This document shows, piece after piece, positions 9,439 through 20,389 of a stretch of 64,000 nucleotides of DNA. Positions within the stretch are counted from its first letter, which is position 1. The number at the start of each line of letters is the position of its first letter. The stretch covers positions 62,001-126,000 of the forward strand of contig JANATF010000012.1 of the NCBI GenBank assembly GCA_029449245.1, written 5' to 3'. Origin of the DNA: Mortierella alpina. Lineage: Eukaryota > Mortierellomycota > Mortierellomycetes > Mortierellales > Mortierellaceae. Made by a program: the position numbers and the translations under genes. The notes under the pieces were generated by a model. That model had not been told where the DNA came from, searched no databases, and was given only the letters and a program-made list of their open reading frames with translations.

Positions 9439-10078
9439 TCTAGGGAGGGGCGAGTCGGGCAAGAAAAAAATGCTGCATAAGAGCACTGCGGGATGGGTGA
9501 CACGGATTACTTGCATTTGCTAGCATAAACAATACAGAAGCTTACAGAACCAAGTCGGTCGTCAACGCTGCTCTGGAAAAGTGACCACCCTCATGGAGGC
9601 GAAACCAGAGAACCTTCCTTTCTCGAAGGTGGCATTCTGTCGGTCTTTTAGTCAGTTACTCACTCTCTTCCAGGGCATAGTCTATGAAGATTGGGTCGAT
9701 TTAGCCGCATTGAAGAATGAGCAGTGGGCACTCATATTAGAGTCTCGGTGTAGTCTACCGTTGCTGAGGAGGAGACCTAATGCCCACCCAACCTGGACAC
9801 ACCATAAACAGCGGCACTGTAATTGCTGAAACAGTCCGTGCCCAGGCGACACTGCCCGACTCTCAAAAATTGAGTGGCTGTGCAGTCTGGACCATTAACT
9901 TTAATTTCGAATGTTTCAGTCGTGGGAACTGTTACTGGTCTGGGCGCTATGATTTAAGTTCTTTTTTGGGCGCCTGTGGAGAAAAGCTCGCGTCTATCTC
10001 ACTGCCTGACTGTGTAGTCTTCTCGCAGTTGTTCAGTCTCACTATCGCACACCCACCATCGTATCTCTCTGCCTACAG

Positions 10079-10085
10079 TATAAAA
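10079..10085 (+). promoter_or_regulatory. TATA box of the lipase-like gene
   Basis: TATAAAA in CAGTATAAAAGTG, 73 bp before the ATG at 10158. This spacing supports that ATG over the longer upstream reading frame. Confidence 0.6.
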
Positions 10086-10157
10086 GTGACTACACCGCCT
10101 GTTGCGAGCATCAATCCAGTCAATACACAATCTTCTCTCGTCATTTGCAATCCCAAA

Positions 10158-11416
10158 ATGAAAGAAACCCATAGACTTCATGCCACTTTCAGACATAACC
10201 CCTTCGATGCCGAGGGATATTCGGCTCTTCCCGACACCGATTCTCCATTGCTTCTTGCTATCCACGACGCCGCCCTTTTAGTCAAAAATGCACTCTTTAT
10301 CCCACAACTTGTTTTGCCCTTCTCTATTCTTACCCGCAACCCCCATCACGAACTCTACCTTAGGAGTTTCAGTAACATTATAAGCATATCCCATCAGGCT
10401 TTTCTATACGTTTACTCCATTGTTATATTTATGCTCTTGGGTACTGTACTCTTCTTTGGCGTCTTTGCGTTCATTCCTCCCCTAGGCTATGCCCTTGGCA
10501 TGCTCTCTGCCCTCCTCGTAATGGTCGATGGGTTTGTGCTGACAAGACCAGCAGAAACTCGAAGCCGGAAGCATGGTACCAAATTTGTCCACGAGACTTG
10601 GTTGTTCGTCAACGGAGTTGTCACCGATCGAGGATGGCTACAACTAAATTGTGAACTTTTGGCTCAGCTGTTTGGTCGCGAGATTATTGGGATTCATAAT
10701 CGCACATTTGGCCCGTTGCTCGATTTATTGGAAGCCATTGTGCAACGGGCTTTCGGATACACCACAGACGACGTCAGGGAGCTTTATGCCGCTACCAAGA
10801 AAGAACTTCTTAAAAAAGAAAATAAGAGAGTGGTGCTTATTGCGCATTCACAGGTGTGTATTATTCCGCTCAATAACCTTTGTGGCGTTGTATTGTCCAT
10901 TATACTCATCTCCTATCCGGTGAAAAATAGGGTGGCATCCTCGCCAGCATGGTCGTTGACCGCCTTCTCGCTAGCCTAGAGAAAGGTCACCTAAACAAGT
11001 TAGAGGTGTATACGTTTGGGTCTGCGGCGAACCACATGCATGGTGGTCACCACCTTAAACGCATTGAGCATTTTGCAAACGAGTTTGACTTTTTCGCACG
11101 ATCAGGTGTCATGGCCTACCACCCAGAGAATCACCACCCAGGGGCTCACCCAAGGAAATTCTCGGTGGCCATGAACAGCTATGACGGGAAATTGTACCTC
11201 GACCCCAAAAAATCAGGTCATCTGTTGAATATGCACTACCTCTATCCTCAGAATACCGCAGACAATTTGAACAGAAACTCGACTATCTTTGCGGCAGGGA
11301 GACCAGCGGCGAGATCTCATATGGCCACTTATCTCTTCGGGGGAGGATCGCTCGGCAATGGTGGATCGCTCGGCAATGGTAGTATTCACTCTAGTCTAGC
11401 TGAGCTCCCAAAATAG
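10158..11416 (+). CDS. Membrane-anchored alpha/beta-hydrolase (lipase-like) protein
   Basis: Two exons, 10158-10853 and 10931-11416, 393 aa; the 77-bp intron has a GTGTGT donor and TAG acceptor. Two adjacent hydrophobic segments (about residues 82-102 and 105-125) suggest a hairpin or double membrane anchor. Next comes a hydrolase-like core with HETWLFVNG and VVLIAHSQ|GGILAS: the nucleophile elbow AHSQG has its serine at residue 231, and the intron lies exactly after the Gln of this motif. An Asp/His pair cannot be assigned with certainty; candidate histidines lie in the C-terminal HMHGGHHLKR and HPENHHPGAH segments. The C-terminus ends in GGGSLGNGGSLGNGS, a short repeat. An upstream in-frame extension to 9780 is repetitive promoter sequence and is rejected. 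Substrate unknown. Confidence 0.78.
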
Positions 11417-12460
11417 TCCTGTCGCTACAAGACAATGAGATTTAGGTCAAGATTTATTCATTATTGAACACTAGCAGATTTGCTTAGGGCCAAGGCTGAA
11501 GGAATATATTTACTTTCAAATATTACGACCAACGCAATTACAGTCAGACCTGCTTAATATCCCCCTGTTTAAGGGCACTTTTTGGATTACATACCCCGCG
11601 ATTGCTGACGAGTGTTCAGCCTTAAGAAAATGGCCCTGATAAGATCCCGCTGGTGAGAAAGTCCTGGTTAGGATCCCGCAGGGTAGACGCATTTGGAGGG
11701 CAGTCAATGCACTCAGTCTAGACCGGACATGCTTGAGCTATAAGAGGCTCAAAGATTCGCCTTCCATATCCTATCATGACGAGGCAACGTCAGCGTGGCA
11801 CATGTTTCTCAGGCGAAATTAAAAATTAGTTATCTGGCAGGACTGTAGGGAAGCACTAGTTTCGGGAGAGTTATGCGCATTACAGTACTGTGCTAGGAAT
11901 GACGGAAGGTATCAGTCGACTTTGGCATACCCACAACGAACACGGGTGTCACAGGCAGTCCCGGGAATGCTATTAATATGGAGACTGTGTTGGCAAGGTG
12001 GCATTCAAGACACAAAGGACATCAGATCAGGGCGTGGAATTTTCGGTCGGCTTTTAGGTCTAAGTTCGCAAATGTAGGACCACAGCTACCGCCAGTTATG
12101 AGTTAGGCATTTGTTTGCTGGAGCGAAAAAAAGGTGAAATAACAATGATATCATAATTTTGTAAACAAATGCGCCCAGGAGCAAACAAAAAAAAAGACGT
12201 ACCTTGGATCAACCAACGAGCGCTCCTAGGAGCAGACGCCTTTTGCTCTTTGGAGCGCTTTTACAAACATTTGTCTGCGTTGCTCCAAAGAGCGGCTGTG
12301 TACGTACAGACAAATGGGAACCTATTAAAGAAGAAAAGCAAGAGGGTATCTGCGGATGCAAGCGCCATCATTGTCAAAAGTCACCTCCTAACCCTCCCTC
12401 TCTATGTTTCATCGACTTTCTAAGCCCTGGATGCTCAGCTGGGACTCGGCAATTCTCACT
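11417..12460. other. Intergenic region
   Basis: No gene supported. At 11543-11585 a CAGTCAGACCTGCTTAATATCC..TTTAAGGGCA stretch loosely resembles the pogo inverted repeat at 18130 but has no partner. A perfect palindrome GCTCCTAGGAGC lies at 12222-12233, and an inverted repeat GCTCTTTGGAGC/GCTCCAAAGAGC at 12245-12256 and 12282-12293 has a 25-bp loop. Confidence 0.45.
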
Positions 12461-12462
12461 AA

Positions 12463-12822
12463 TCTGGTAACAGCTCGGGACGCCACTGTGCAGTGAGGTA
12501 CCTCCTTGAAGCCCGATATCTCCACGCAGAAGAGCCACACCAGTCCAAGGCCCAGGAGGTGATGAGGGTACTGTATCTCAAAGCACCATCCTCCTCGTCG
12601 TCTTTCTCTTCGTCCACGAATCTGAAGACACTAGAAACCGGATTGGACGACACCCACATTGACCACAGCACCCCAAATAACGACAAGAGCGCGGATCAAA
12701 TTCATGCAAACAAAGAACAAGCTCTCTGGGATGCGTGGCGACGGGACCATGGTGTGGAGAGGCTAGAATTTCAGGAGCGCCTGGTCCTTGGCTTGCTGAT
12801 AGTGCCAGAGGGAAAGACATAA
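12463..12822 (+). CDS. Hypothetical open frame, possibly a last exon
   Basis: Open from after a TAA near 12463 to TAA at 12820-12822. It has no ATG until the MRVLYLKAP position, and a GTG at 12493 is not a credible fungal start, so a 5' exon is likely missing (a possible acceptor GTAACAG lies near 12467-12473). The sequence looks coding (LLEARYLHAEEPHQSKAQEV; DAWRRDHGVERLEFQERLVLG) with a serine-rich stretch between. No domain recognised. It could be a fragment of a decayed gene. Confidence 0.3.
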   Translation, partial: SGNSSGRHCAVRYLLEARYLHAEEPHQSKAQEVMRVLYLKAPSSSSSFSSSTNLKTLETGLDDTHIDHSTPNNDKSADQIHANKEQALWDAWRRDHGVERLEFQERLVLGLLIVPEGKT

Positions 12823-13185
12823 TTGTCACGGTTAGACAAGGCAGGAAAAAGGAAGAGAAGGAAAGGTGTGGTGTATTGTGAATTGCAGACTGAGGAACAA
12901 AAGAGGCAAAGACCCCAGCTATTAATCTTAAAGTCAGGAAACGGATGAAGTGGCGCCAGAACATTAGTGGCGCTGGATCTGGGCTGAAACTTGGATGGGG
13001 TTGGTCGTGACTCCATGGTCTTGGCCCCAGGGTCTTGACTCCAGGATCTGGATATTCTAGAGGTGCGAGATAAGCTCTTGAGGTTTCGTCACATCTTGAT
13101 AGGCACGAGGATCACGTATCGCGTTTCATGAGACGATGCGTGCTACGTCCGATATGAATACGCGACGGTTCGTGACAATAATGCT
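12823..13185. other. Intergenic region
   Basis: About 360 bp between a low-confidence open frame and the 3' end of the DUF2235 gene. No repeat, RNA or motif seen. Confidence 0.5.
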
Positions 13186-14908
13186 TTATAAGCTTAACAT
13201 GATATTCTGATACTCTTTGAAATTCTTGTAAGTCTTACTCCGATATGTACCCTCTGGTCGATCGATCCTTCCAACTTCCCCAATCGTTCTAAACCCCAGA
13301 GTTTCCTCGTCGTATCGTACCACTGATGCATTAACGTCCGAGATTCTTCGATCCCTTGTTTGCACTAGAAAATTGATGATGCTCTTGAATTCGCGTTTTA
13401 GGGGCTGGGATGATAGTACGACGCCCAGGGCCCTAACCATTCTCTGTGCGTCGTTGAAGGGATCATGGCTGAATATGTCGTCGAATACCCTAAGCGCCGA
13501 GTCTACAAAGGGGAGTGTATTCAGGCGAGCTTGTCTGGTGATGTCGTCGAGTACATGGAAGTTGAATCTGGCGAGCTTCCACAATGGTTCTGCAATCGGC
13601 CGAAGAGTTGCGATGGCATTGATGACATCGTCGCCGAGATTATTTGTCGATCCCTCAAACTGCTTAAGGATATCCATCAACTTCTCCCATACTGATCCCA
13701 GTGGCCCATATTTGAGGGGATTGTCGTAGACGTCTCCACTACCAGTATCTACATCGCCGGCTCTCATGTCCGTGTCTAGTTGGTTGATCCTTGTGTCAAT
13801 ATCCGAGATAAGTTCGTCCCCCGAATGCTCCCTGATGCTCTCAAGCATCCACTTCAGTACGAGATCAGAGAAGACAAGGTTTGGCCTGAGAACCTCCGAC
13901 AAAGTATTAAGCACGTTACCTAGCACCCCTCCCTCTCCTGCAGATCGAAAAACCTGAAACCGATGGCGGCCGATATCGTAGTGGCAACCAGGGAACCAAC
14001 GCTCATGGATTTCAAACTGTGGGCCGATTCGATGCCTGGCTGGCAATACGTGGCAGGGTTCGAAGCCCCACAATCTCTCATGGATACACACTGCATGGTA
14101 TACCTGGAAGTATCAGTCGTGAAGAATTCCAGCCAGAAGGTTACAATGTAAAATTTTCCAGAACACGTGGCTGCCGAGCAAGTAAATTGAACCCCAATAT
14201 TACCTTCTCAACGACGGAGGATACCTTGGTATCGCGAAACTCGTGGTAAGCCAGACCGACGCCAGGATTGAGATATGGGATGCCCAGACCGCCCACCGTA
14301 TCGAACAGGCCCATGAACTTAACTGGTGTGGGCACGTCATGGCTAACTCGATGTCGGAATGTAGTACTCCTTTCAGGTTGATCATCAGGATCATTGCTAC
14401 AAAAGATCTGGTAGACCTGTTTGCATAAATCCCTCTCTTCTTCCGTGAGCTCACTGTTGTCGTTCGTAGTGACAGTGTGACCGTTCTCTCTCCGCTTGAG
14501 GATGCCACAGTTGTAGATCATGCCGGCAACACGTCGCACAGTGTAGGCTCCACGACTGAAGCCGAACATCCAGATCTTGGGCTGTGGAGTCTGTGGAGTC
14601 TGTGGAGTGTAATATTGTACAATGTACTCGTATACTTTGAGGCAGGTATCGTCAAGGTCACTGCCAGTAGCGCCGTTGAAGAGGTGCTCTAAGAACGTGC
14701 CTCCGTGGCCGGCGCCGGGAAAGTAGCATGCCTTGATGCCACGCCCGGTGTCATGGTGTCGAATGGTATCTGCTGCTGTGGAGCTTAAATAGAGATTCTT
14801 GTCAATGCCCATCATTTCCGCAAGCTGGAAGATGTTGGTTTCGGTGTTGGTCTCTGATCCGGCCCAAGTCCCATCACAGAGGATGACGATCCTTTCTGTT
14901 GTTACCAT
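13186..14908 (-). CDS. DUF2235 alpha/beta-hydrolase (T6SS phospholipase-like catalytic fold)
   Basis: Two exons, 14908-14204 and 14103-13186, 540 aa. The intron starts GTAATA and ends TTCCAG, and joining restores the family sequence DTKVSSVVEKVYHAVCIHERLWGF. Landmarks: DGTW at residues 12-15, nucleophile elbow GFSRGAY at about 116-122, LFDTVGGLGIP, the DTK block, and WFPGCHYDIGRH, where the last acid and histidine of the triad are expected. A PQT triple repeat precedes the elbow. DUF2235 contains fungal proteins of unknown role and the Tle1-type bacterial phospholipases; a lipid or polyester substrate is plausible but unproven. The C-terminal 250 residues are variable in the family. No signal peptide. 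Two copies of the palindromic module lie about 450 and 660 bp upstream. Confidence 0.88.
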
Positions 14909-15335
14909 GATAGGAAGATCGGTTGGATAGGGAACTGTTATAAGATATATCGGAGGAAAAGCAAGAATAGGTGATTGTAAAGAAAGGAGAAGGATAGTAG
15001 TGAGAAATTGACGAAAGTCAAAGTAGAGTATAGAGTCGATTTGTGTTACAAAGTAGGAAGTAAAAAGTTGAAGACAAATGGGAATGTTTAGGGTTGGAAG
15101 ACAACGGGGAAGCTTCGCCCTTAAATACCTCTATACGGCCGATATGGTACAAGTTGCCCAACGAAGTGAAGAAGTCGCGTGGAACTATCGTCGAAGACAT
15201 TGGTGTAACGGCCGTCTTTACATTCATATTGTTCATTTGGCCTTCTTAATCCATGCTGCACTGGAGTTACGGTTGGCAGCAGCACACCATCCCCAAGTCT
15301 TATGACTTAATCACTCCATTTGTGGTGCAGTGACT

Positions 15336-15378
15336 ATCCAGCCAATAATGGGAGGAGCTTAAATTATGCTGTGCCCAG
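15336..15378 (+). repeat. Palindromic module, copy 2
   Basis: ATCCAGCCAATAATGGGAGG followed by AGCTTAAATTATGCTGTGCCCAG. It contains a CCAAT sequence. It aligns with copies at 15567 and 16003 over the full length. Confidence 0.65.
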
Positions 15379-15566
15379 TGTACTGTAGCATTTTCTTTCT
15401 CTGCAGTCTGTGAATATCTCCAATGGTCTGCCGCTATCACAATGTTAAGACAGGATCATGCAACGTTCAGTGAGAACACAGCCAAAAGGGGTGAGATTGG
15501 GTGCCCTTTTCACGCATTAACCACCAGATGTTACGTACACCAAACTGGCGTATCTTGCACCAGAGA

Positions 15567-15613
15567 CCAGCCATAGTAGGGGAGGCTTAAATTAAACAGT
15601 GTGCCCAGACCAC
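15567..15613 (+). repeat. Palindromic module, copy 3
   Basis: Starts CCAGCCATAGTAGGGGAGG and continues GCTTAAATTAAACAGTGTGC, ending CCAGACCACC. The CCAAT of the other copies is CCATA here. Confidence 0.65.
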
Positions 15614-16002
15614 CTACAGTAGCCCCTCGCCGTTTATATATTTGCATATTGGTGGGGGACCATGTCAGCGAAAATACCATCTTTGTACGTGTGCGTACGC
15701 GCGTCTGGTCTGGGCCGCCTTGAGTCGGCCAATCGTATGAACACAAAAATTCGCAAAGAGGGACTTGAATAAGAAATGGTGTCAAGACAGAAAAAAAAAG
15801 TGGTCAAGCTTAAAGCTGGCTCAACAGTGCCTCTTCTGTTGTTTCTACTGTGCCCAGACCAAGCCAGCCCGTGCCTGGGCACGGACTGTCAGCTTCGCAA
15901 TTTCCCACTTCTGGGATGATGTTTCACTCGTGGGAATCAAGGGGTGGGTCTGGACACAACTGTGGGAAAAGCTTGGACTGTGCCCAGACCACCGCCCCTT
16001 CT

Positions 16003-16052
16003 ATCCAGCCAATAGCGAGAAAAGCTTAAATTTAAGCTGCGCCCAGACTACC
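16003..16052 (+). repeat. Palindromic module, copy 4
   Basis: Starts ATCCAGCCAATAGCGAGAAA and contains a perfect 16-bp palindrome AGCTTAAATTTAAGCT at 16023-16038, then GCGCCCAGACTACC. It lies about 425 bp upstream of the catalase-like start. Confidence 0.65.
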
Positions 16053-16405
16053 AGGCACTGTGGTTGCGTTTCAGAATAATTACGCGCGTCACGTCGTAGG
16101 GTAGGCATGTTTATACACCATTCCAAGGACGGGACGGAAACAAGATGGCTCATTTTTATTCATCCTATTGCCAATAAAATATTTTGAACCGCAACTTTTG
16201 CGAGAGGCGTGAGTAGCACAGGCTCATGGTTGACTATTCGCAGGTCCAGCTCACAAGCTAGGGCGTTTTTCTTTGTTACTTTGCATGCATTCTGACAGAA
16301 CCCAAGGTCAAACCGTACGACAGAAACAGACTATGCTCCAGGGATTTGCCTGGTCTCTGTTTCATTCTTACACATTTAAATTTTCTTTTCACCCATTTCA
16401 ACAGG

Positions 16406-16413
16406 TATAAATA
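16406..16413 (+). promoter_or_regulatory. TATA box of the catalase-like gene
   Basis: TATAAATA in ACAGGTATAAATACTGC, 69 bp before the ATG at 16475, with a pyrimidine-rich leader between. Confidence 0.65.
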
Positions 16414-16474
16414 CTGCGGCTTTGATCCCTGAGATTCCTCCCTATCCAGCATCCCATAACTTCAAACGAACAAC

Positions 16475-17581
16475 ATGTCAAAAGCCCGTGACCTCCACTC
16501 CAGTGATCGAGATGTGGCCTTTCCTATGCCAATCGACGTGAAGCTAGGCGAACGTCTGCAGGACCATGAGTCCGATAATGCGACCCGAATCGCAGATGAG
16601 CTTGAGATATCTATTATAAAACGAGACGAGCGTCGCAAGGTTTGCCCTGTTTATCGCCGTGATGTGCACGGCAAATCGCCTGGCATCCTCAAGGCCAAGT
16701 TTACGGTCCACAAGGATATCCCCACTAAGTTCGCCAAAGGGGTCTTTATCCCAGGCAAGACATATGATGCCCTCGTGCGGCTTTCCAATGCCACGGCTGA
16801 CCCAGACCTCTCAGACGACAATAACGATCACCATGGCATTGCGATCAAGCTCATGGGTGTGGAGGGGCCCAAAATCCTCGAGACCGACAAGGAAGCGAAG
16901 ACTCAGGACTTTTTGATGATCAGTCTCCCGTTCCACTTAACGAATGACGCCCACGCCTACGCCACTAAGGCAGCCATGTCGAACTCATGGAACCCACTCG
17001 TGCGAGCGGCGGCGCCTTTGAGCCTTGGTGCGAGAGGTTTGCTGAACGGAATCTGGCTGACATGGGGCAAGATTGCAAACCCTTTGCAGATCCAGTATTT
17101 CTCTGCAGTGCCCTATGCACTCGGCACGGGCCACGATCGCCAGGCAGTCAAGTACTCGATGAAACCTGTGTCGCCTCATCAAGACGTCATTCCTCCACAT
17201 CCTGAGCGTGATTACTTGCACAGGGTTGTCACTGACACCTTGTCAAAGGGAGAGGTACAGTACAGCTTTATGATCCAGTCCAAAGTGGATGAGTCGATGG
17301 ATGTGGAAGACTCGATGACCGGGTGGAGCGAAGAGAAGTCGCCATTCCACAGGGTGGCAACAATCACCTTCCCACAACAGGCAGTTGATAACGAGGAAGT
17401 TGGTGACGAGGAATTGAACGCACTTGGAGAGCGGCTCTCGTTTAATCCGTGGCATTCTCTTGTGGAGCACAGGCCGCTGGGGGCGATCAACCGGGTGAGA
17501 AAGGTTGTGTATGAGAGAATTTCGAGAGTGAGGGATGAACGTAACGGCGTGCTGCGCGAGGAGCCAAGTCTGGCACTGTGA
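16475..17581 (+). CDS. Catalase-like heme protein (y4iL/SrpA-type)
   Basis: 368 aa in one exon, ATG 16475. Shorter than true catalases (about 500 aa) and matching the catalase-related heme-binding group. Visible features: the distal-histidine region (RRDVHGKSPGILKAKF) around residues 62-78; KGVFIPGKTYDALVRLSNA, equivalent to the catalase GlF..tfdaivRFSng block; GIAIKLMGV; and QDFLMISLPFH. Substrates for this group are poorly defined (peroxides or oxylipins). No peroxisomal SKL-type C-terminus is present, so it is probably cytosolic. The GC-rich codon use is typical of expressed genes in the window. The proximal heme ligand cannot be assigned by eye. Confidence 0.85.
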   Translation: MSKARDLHSSDRDVAFPMPIDVKLGERLQDHESDNATRIADELEISIIKRDERRKVCPVYRRDVHGKSPGILKAKFTVHKDIPTKFAKGVFIPGKTYDALVRLSNATADPDLSDDNNDHHGIAIKLMGVEGPKILETDKEAKTQDFLMISLPFHLTNDAHAYATKAAMSNSWNPLVRAAAPLSLGARGLLNGIWLTWGKIANPLQIQYFSAVPYALGTGHDRQAVKYSMKPVSPHQDVIPPHPERDYLHRVVTDTLSKGEVQYSFMIQSKVDESMDVEDSMTGWSEEKSPFHRVATITFPQQAVDNEEVGDEELNALGERLSFNPWHSLVEHRPLGAINRVRKVVYERISRVRDERNGVLREEPSLAL

Positions 17582-18127
17582 GTAGGTCGTTATTATCTAA
17601 TTAGTTAGGGAGTGATCAAAAGTAGCGTTTGTCATACATTATTTTTAAACTGTATGTATGTAGCTCACAGGAATAACTGGCTCGTGGCAGCTGAAGAATA
17701 TTTACTTTTTTGAAGATGGATGGACGGAGAGAGCAGAGAAAAAGTATGAGCGAGAAAAGAGAGACTTTTATTGCTGCAGTCAAGCGTTCACAGTAACGTT
17801 GCTTTTTGATCCTTCGATGTCGCTCTTCCTATCATACTGAAGCAGAATTCAGTAAGCGTTGGCTTGTTAACCCACCATTATTCAGCCCTTCGATGGGACT
17901 CTCCCTGTGTGTACCTTTTCTTTTATTGTCATGATCCTCCCAATCCTGTTTTTTTTGGTGGCGTGGATTGTGTGCAATATTAACCGCGACCACTTTGTCG
18001 TGAATAAAATGGGCAAGATCATGCTTATGTGGGCAAGAGAACTCGCGTGGCCTAGGCACCTTGAGCGAATACGGTTGTCAAGGTCGAGGAATCGACAAAG
18101 TTCTGGCGTAGAGCGTGGAACGCTGAG
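17582..18127. other. Intergenic region
   Basis: About 550 bp without a supported gene. An 79-codon open frame at 17907-18146 with a hydrophobic segment (FSFIVMILPILFFLVAWIVC) overlaps the transposon end and is not assigned. Confidence 0.4.
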
Positions 18128-18129
18128 TA

Positions 18130-20090
18130 CAGTCAACTCTCTATAAAGGATCGAAATCTCTGTACTAAGGAGACGATGCAGTCGGTCTGAAACTCGGGAT
18201 TCAGTGGTAAAGGAAGCTATTCTAAAGCCCCACTCATATACAATGTTTCCTTTATAGAGAGGTGAGCCTCATATGCACTCGTTTTTTATGAAGTGTTCTG
18301 CTCTGCCCTTGATAAGTAATCGTGCGCATTGGGTTGTTTAAGCCGCTTCCTTTGAAGATCCATGGTGGCCTGCAACAATTTTTTAGACATTGCGATCTCC
18401 TCCTGAGTGTCGTGATCCTGAAACTGCCAAAAAAGTCCTAATTCCTGCGTGGCCTTCACCGCGTCAGCAATGTTGTAAGCGGACCGCACGACAACGTCGC
18501 TCTCCGCCTCCTCTGCTGGTTCACTGACAGGCTGCCTTATGTCGTCTGCTATATCCTCGTCTGTGGGTATATATGCGACCTCCTGCTCGCCCGGATAATT
18601 TAAGAGGAATGATATATCCATCGGTTTTTCATAGGGCATCCGCGAAAGCAGGGTATTCAATTGATTGATGGCATTGTCGTCGTCGTCGGGCTCTCTAACA
18701 GGTGTATAGCTATCGCTTTGAGTACGTATCTTACACTTTTCGAAGCAATTGGCGATGGTGGTGCCACGAACTTCACTCCAAGCTTGCACAGAAAACCGCA
18801 TTCCAGTGAGAATGTCGATTTTTGCAGGATTTGGGTGGCCATTCTCGAGGTTACTCAGAAGCTGCTCAGAGAAGTGAATCCTGTATCGGGCCTTGAACGA
18901 TCGAATAATGCCAGCATCCATGGGTTGAATTTTGGAGACCCTGTTGGGCGGCAGGTAAAGGACCTCAGTGTTTGCCAGCGCAGGGAGCGTCTCAGCCTTT
19001 CCATGCGCACTGCAGCTGTCCAAGACCAATAGCACTTCGCGGTTGATCCTACCATTGAATCACTTGATCCATTCTTGAAATAACTTTGGAGTCATCCGCG
19101 CCTTGCTATTCCAACGGTAAATCATTTCAATGTTGCTGAGCTCGACGTTCTTGAAACAACGTGTGGATTTTGGAACCTGCCGATGATCCATAGCGGCACC
19201 TTGTCGGAACCATCACCATTTGCGCAGTTAGCAATCGTTATGCGCTCTTTGTCTTGCTTTCGGCCTTCAAGTTGCGTTGCGGCTAAAGCTCTATCAGGCT
19301 GAACTGACGTTAATATAGCAAGTTATCAATATCTGTCAAGCCGCTTCGAGAAAAGGATGATACCGTCTACCTTACTTGCATTCGATAAAACAAGCCCGTC
19401 TCGTCCATGTTGTAAATGTCCTTCCACGCGTATCTGTCAAGCATTGCGCGCAAACCTGGCAGTCGTTGTTCAAGGGTTTGCAAGTCCACGGATCCACTCT
19501 CCCTGACCGTACGGAACTGTCGAATGCCATGGCGACTCTTGAACGAAGATAGCCAGCCTTCAGAGAATTCCATTTTCGCGTCCTCGCCGTACAGAGCCTT
19601 GAGAAAAACCTTTCCTTTGGATCTGATGAGCTCTCCACTCATCTGAATCTGGGATTGGTAGACTTCAATCCACTCTATCAATGCCTCCTCCATCATCGGA
19701 TACTTGACGGCTTTGTGTCGTTTGGCGTTCTTCTTGACGGGATCAACAGAGAGTATTTCATCGAACTTAGCGAGAGTCTTGGAAATAGCCGATTTCGATA
19801 CGTTAACGTTGTGCGTTTCTGAGAGCCACTGTGCAAGCTGTTCGTATTTTAAATTTGGATCTCGTTGCCTTTTACGGCAAAGAGCGATGCGCTGTTCGAT
19901 GGTCATGGTTGTATGTGTAGACATGGCGTGCTCGTGGTTGAGAAGAGAGTTGGATCAAAGTTGTATTGCGCTCATTACTTTTATCGCTGATCGAGGGTCG
20001 TTTGGATCAGGCAGGTTGAGAATTTGACCATGTTGTACCTCACCTTCCTCTGCATAAAGGAAATCTCTCTATAAAGGAAACGAGAGAGCC
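18130..20090 (-). mobile_element. Decayed pogo/Tigger-type element
   Basis: The left end is CAGTCAACTCTCTATAAAGG preceded by TA at 18128-18129, with an inverted copy CCTTTATAGAGAGGTGAGCC at 18250-18269. At the other side CTCTCTATAAAGGAAAC occurs at 20065-20081, but the expected outward TIR is not intact, so the right boundary is approximate. The interior encodes one CENP-B/Tigger-like transposase on the minus strand. Confidence 0.7.
18286..19924 (-). pseudogene. pogo/Tigger (CENP-B-like, DDE_1) transposase pseudogene
   Basis: The N-terminal part (ATG 19924) holds a CENP-B-type HTH (YEQLAQWLSETHNVNVSKSAISKTL) and a second HTH_Tnp_Tc5-like region (EGWLSSFKSRHGI), then the first catalytic Asp in YNMDETGLFYRM. 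An intron (GTAAGG donor at about 19374; TTCAG acceptor near 19301) leads to PDRALAATQLEGRKQDKERITI. After GRFQNP a one-base shift is needed to continue to CFKNVELSNIEMIYRWNS, and a TGA at about 19060-19062 replaces the expected Trp in EWIK.FNG. The last part is open again: LLVLDSCSAHGKAE (second Asp), PPNRVSKIQPMDAGIIRSFK (third Asp), then a long C-terminal tail ending at 18286. One frameshift and one nonsense codon make it inactive. Confidence 0.88.
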
Positions 20091-20389
20091 CCCCAGATTG
20101 TAAACAGTTTCCAGGCCGTTATCAAGCGCGCCATGAATAGCCTTCTATGGACCGCAGAGGGGCGGAACCTATAACTTTTTCTATGTGCCTCACCTCTATC
20201 AATCGTGCACTGCTGCTTTTCGGTAATCAAGGTCTCGGCTGCTCAGAAGCTCAGCATTCGATGAGTCGAAGATTTTCTTTCGCGCAAGTAGGACTGCATA
20301 GAAGTGTAGATGTGAAAGAGCAAGAGTAGAGGCTACTGCGGTAGTAACGTTTCTAGTTTTCGTGCTGTGTAGATTTTATACTAGTATTT

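Larger units (their letters stand above)
8490..9777. other. Non-genic region with coding-like fragments
   Basis: No complete gene. A 65-codon open frame at 8611-8808 encodes a charged, probably helical piece (DRFNEQLKKIDSDIKEAQ) of unknown origin. A frame ending at TGA 9175-9177 (from about 8980) encodes one hydrophobic segment (VLVFIVVFIAVILCSS) followed by a polar tail, like the last exon of a single-pass membrane protein; no start or donor could be linked. They may be remnants of one eroded gene. A 28-bp tandem repeat and a dispersed repeat follow. Confidence 0.4.
14909..16474. other. Divergent upstream region between the DUF2235 and catalase-like genes
   Basis: No gene supported in 1.57 kb. 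It contains three of the four full palindromic modules plus two partial CTGTGCCCAGACC motifs (around 15850-15870 and 15970-15993), all non-coding. The spacing of modules between two divergently transcribed genes makes either shared regulation or accumulation of a miniature transposon possible. Confidence 0.55.

Noticed and set aside
9780-10157. N-terminal extension of the lipase-like frame by 126 codons
   Set aside because: The extension covers repeat-family sequence and the TATA box, so the ATG at 10158 is preferred.
11543-11707. Possible pogo-type miniature element
   Set aside because: Only one end resembles the pogo repeat; no inverted partner and no TA duplication could be found.
12222-12293. 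Palindrome and inverted repeat as a CRISPR-like or terminator structure
   Set aside because: Single short hairpins without regular spacers in a eukaryotic intergenic region; no array is present anywhere in the window.
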